Shown here: positions 63,697 to 64,000 of the stretch, one piece after another
Layout of the letters: each line of letters starts with the position of its first letter
How positions within the stretch are numbered: the first letter of the stretch is position 1
Source: CAVSMC01 sp963728935
GTDB taxonomy: Bacteria > Pseudomonadota > Gammaproteobacteria > Burkholderiales > Casimicrobiaceae
Direction: 5' to 3'
DNA: 64,000 nucleotides
Assembly (NCBI GenBank): GCA_963728935.1
Contig: CAVSMC010000008.1
Coordinates: forward strand, 372,001-436,000
Position numbers and translations under genes: made by a program
Notes under the pieces: generated by a model
Databases searched by the model: none
Told to the model about the DNA's origin: nothing
What the model saw: only the letters and a program-made list of their open reading frames with translations

Positions 63697-64000
63697 ATGA
63701 CGCTTCCGAGCGCGTCGCTGCTCGCGCAGTCGGCGCTGTCGGGTGTGTTCGTCGGAGCCCTGTACGGGCTGCTCGGGCTTGGCCTCGGGCTGTCGTGGGG
63801 CCTGCTGCATCTGATCAACCTCGCGCAGTTCGCGCTTGCATTCCTCGCCGCGTACGTGTGCTTCCAGCTCGCGAGCGTCGCGGGCATCGATCCGCTGCTC
63901 ACGCTCGCGCTGATCGTGCCCACGTTCTTCGCGATCGGCGTCGCGATGCAATGGGTGCTCGCGCGCTTCGCCGTGACGCCGCTCAATTCGCTGCTGTTGA
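63697..64000 (+). CDS. LivH-like permease, 3' end outside window
   Basis: The open frame starts MTLPSASLLAQSALSGVFVG and continues past the window end. It has the LivH-type start with ALYGLLGLGLGLSWGLLHLINLAQFALAFLAAY, two or three hydrophobic segments. It should be the permease of the second ABC importer, 10 bp after the binding-protein stop. The rest of the protein is missing. Confidence 0.88.
   Translation, partial: MTLPSASLLAQSALSGVFVGALYGLLGLGLGLSWGLLHLINLAQFALAFLAAYVCFQLASVAGIDPLLTLALIVPTFFAIGVAMQWVLARFAVTPLNSLLL

Overview
The window is about 64 kb of GC-rich chromosome from a betaproteobacterium, most likely a Burkholderiales-type lineage. The evidence is conserved gene order: rne divergent from rluC; a yciO / site-2 protease / trpS / scpA / scpB / rluB run; glnE-ilvE-zinc-finger-waaF; nadE-glnB; and GTG or TTG starts in a dense, mostly housekeeping background. 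No rRNA, CRISPR array, intact insertion sequence or integrase gene is visible.

Layout. 1-1455: end of a flavin monooxygenase and two uncharacterised genes. 1456-2069: a gene-free, locally AT-rich stretch carrying a 30-bp remnant of a tRNA-Cys gene. 2070-8513: an arsenosugar-type cluster with two arsenosugar-family glycosyltransferases, the radical SAM protein ArsS, a MerA/dihydrolipoamide-dehydrogenase-like flavoprotein, a membrane di-iron hydroxylase, a ferritin-like protein and a DUF3047 protein. 8628-8853: tRNA-Cys and tRNA-Gly. 8953-18937: aspartate-type aminotransferase, an MsbA-like ABC exporter, uvrB with an SOS-box-like palindrome in its promoter, a peptide-binding protein, nhaA and a low-molecular-weight phosphatase. 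18996-27402: rne, then rluC, a HAD phosphatase, a Rieske protein, sppA and a CorA-like transporter. 27493-31609: a small membrane protein, a LuxR solo with a complete acyl-homoserine-lactone pocket, DUF192, a Bcr/CflA exporter and a CysB-like regulator. 31752-37483: tRNA modification, protease, tryptophanyl-tRNA synthetase, chromosome segregation and pseudouridine synthase genes. 37541-41333: a four-gene acyl/acetyl-handling operon (SDR, enoyl-CoA hydratase, class IV histone-deacetylase-like enzyme, FemAB/GNAT-like protein). 41592-49252: nadE, glnB, mscL and a branched-chain amino-acid-type ABC operon with a fused LivM-LivG protein. 49412-60358: tldD and the leftward glnE-ilvE-zinc-finger-waaF-NTF2-like operon, divergent from a giant AsmA/YhdP-like gene. 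60567-64000: a nitrilase-family amidase and the start of a second operon (two-domain VOC protein, a substrate-binding protein, and a LivH cut by the window end).

Cross-cutting themes. Nitrogen control is represented by the P-II protein and the GlnE adenylyltransferase. Several families of short palindromic or tandem repeats sit at gene junctions, and in at least three genes (ABC exporter, rluC, Rieske protein) the reading frame runs into the repeat and gives the protein a repeat-encoded C-terminal tail. The strongest candidate for a little-described system is the arsenosugar-type cluster, which contains two putative di-iron proteins and is flanked on one side by a tRNA-Cys remnant and on the other by the intact tRNA-Cys gene.
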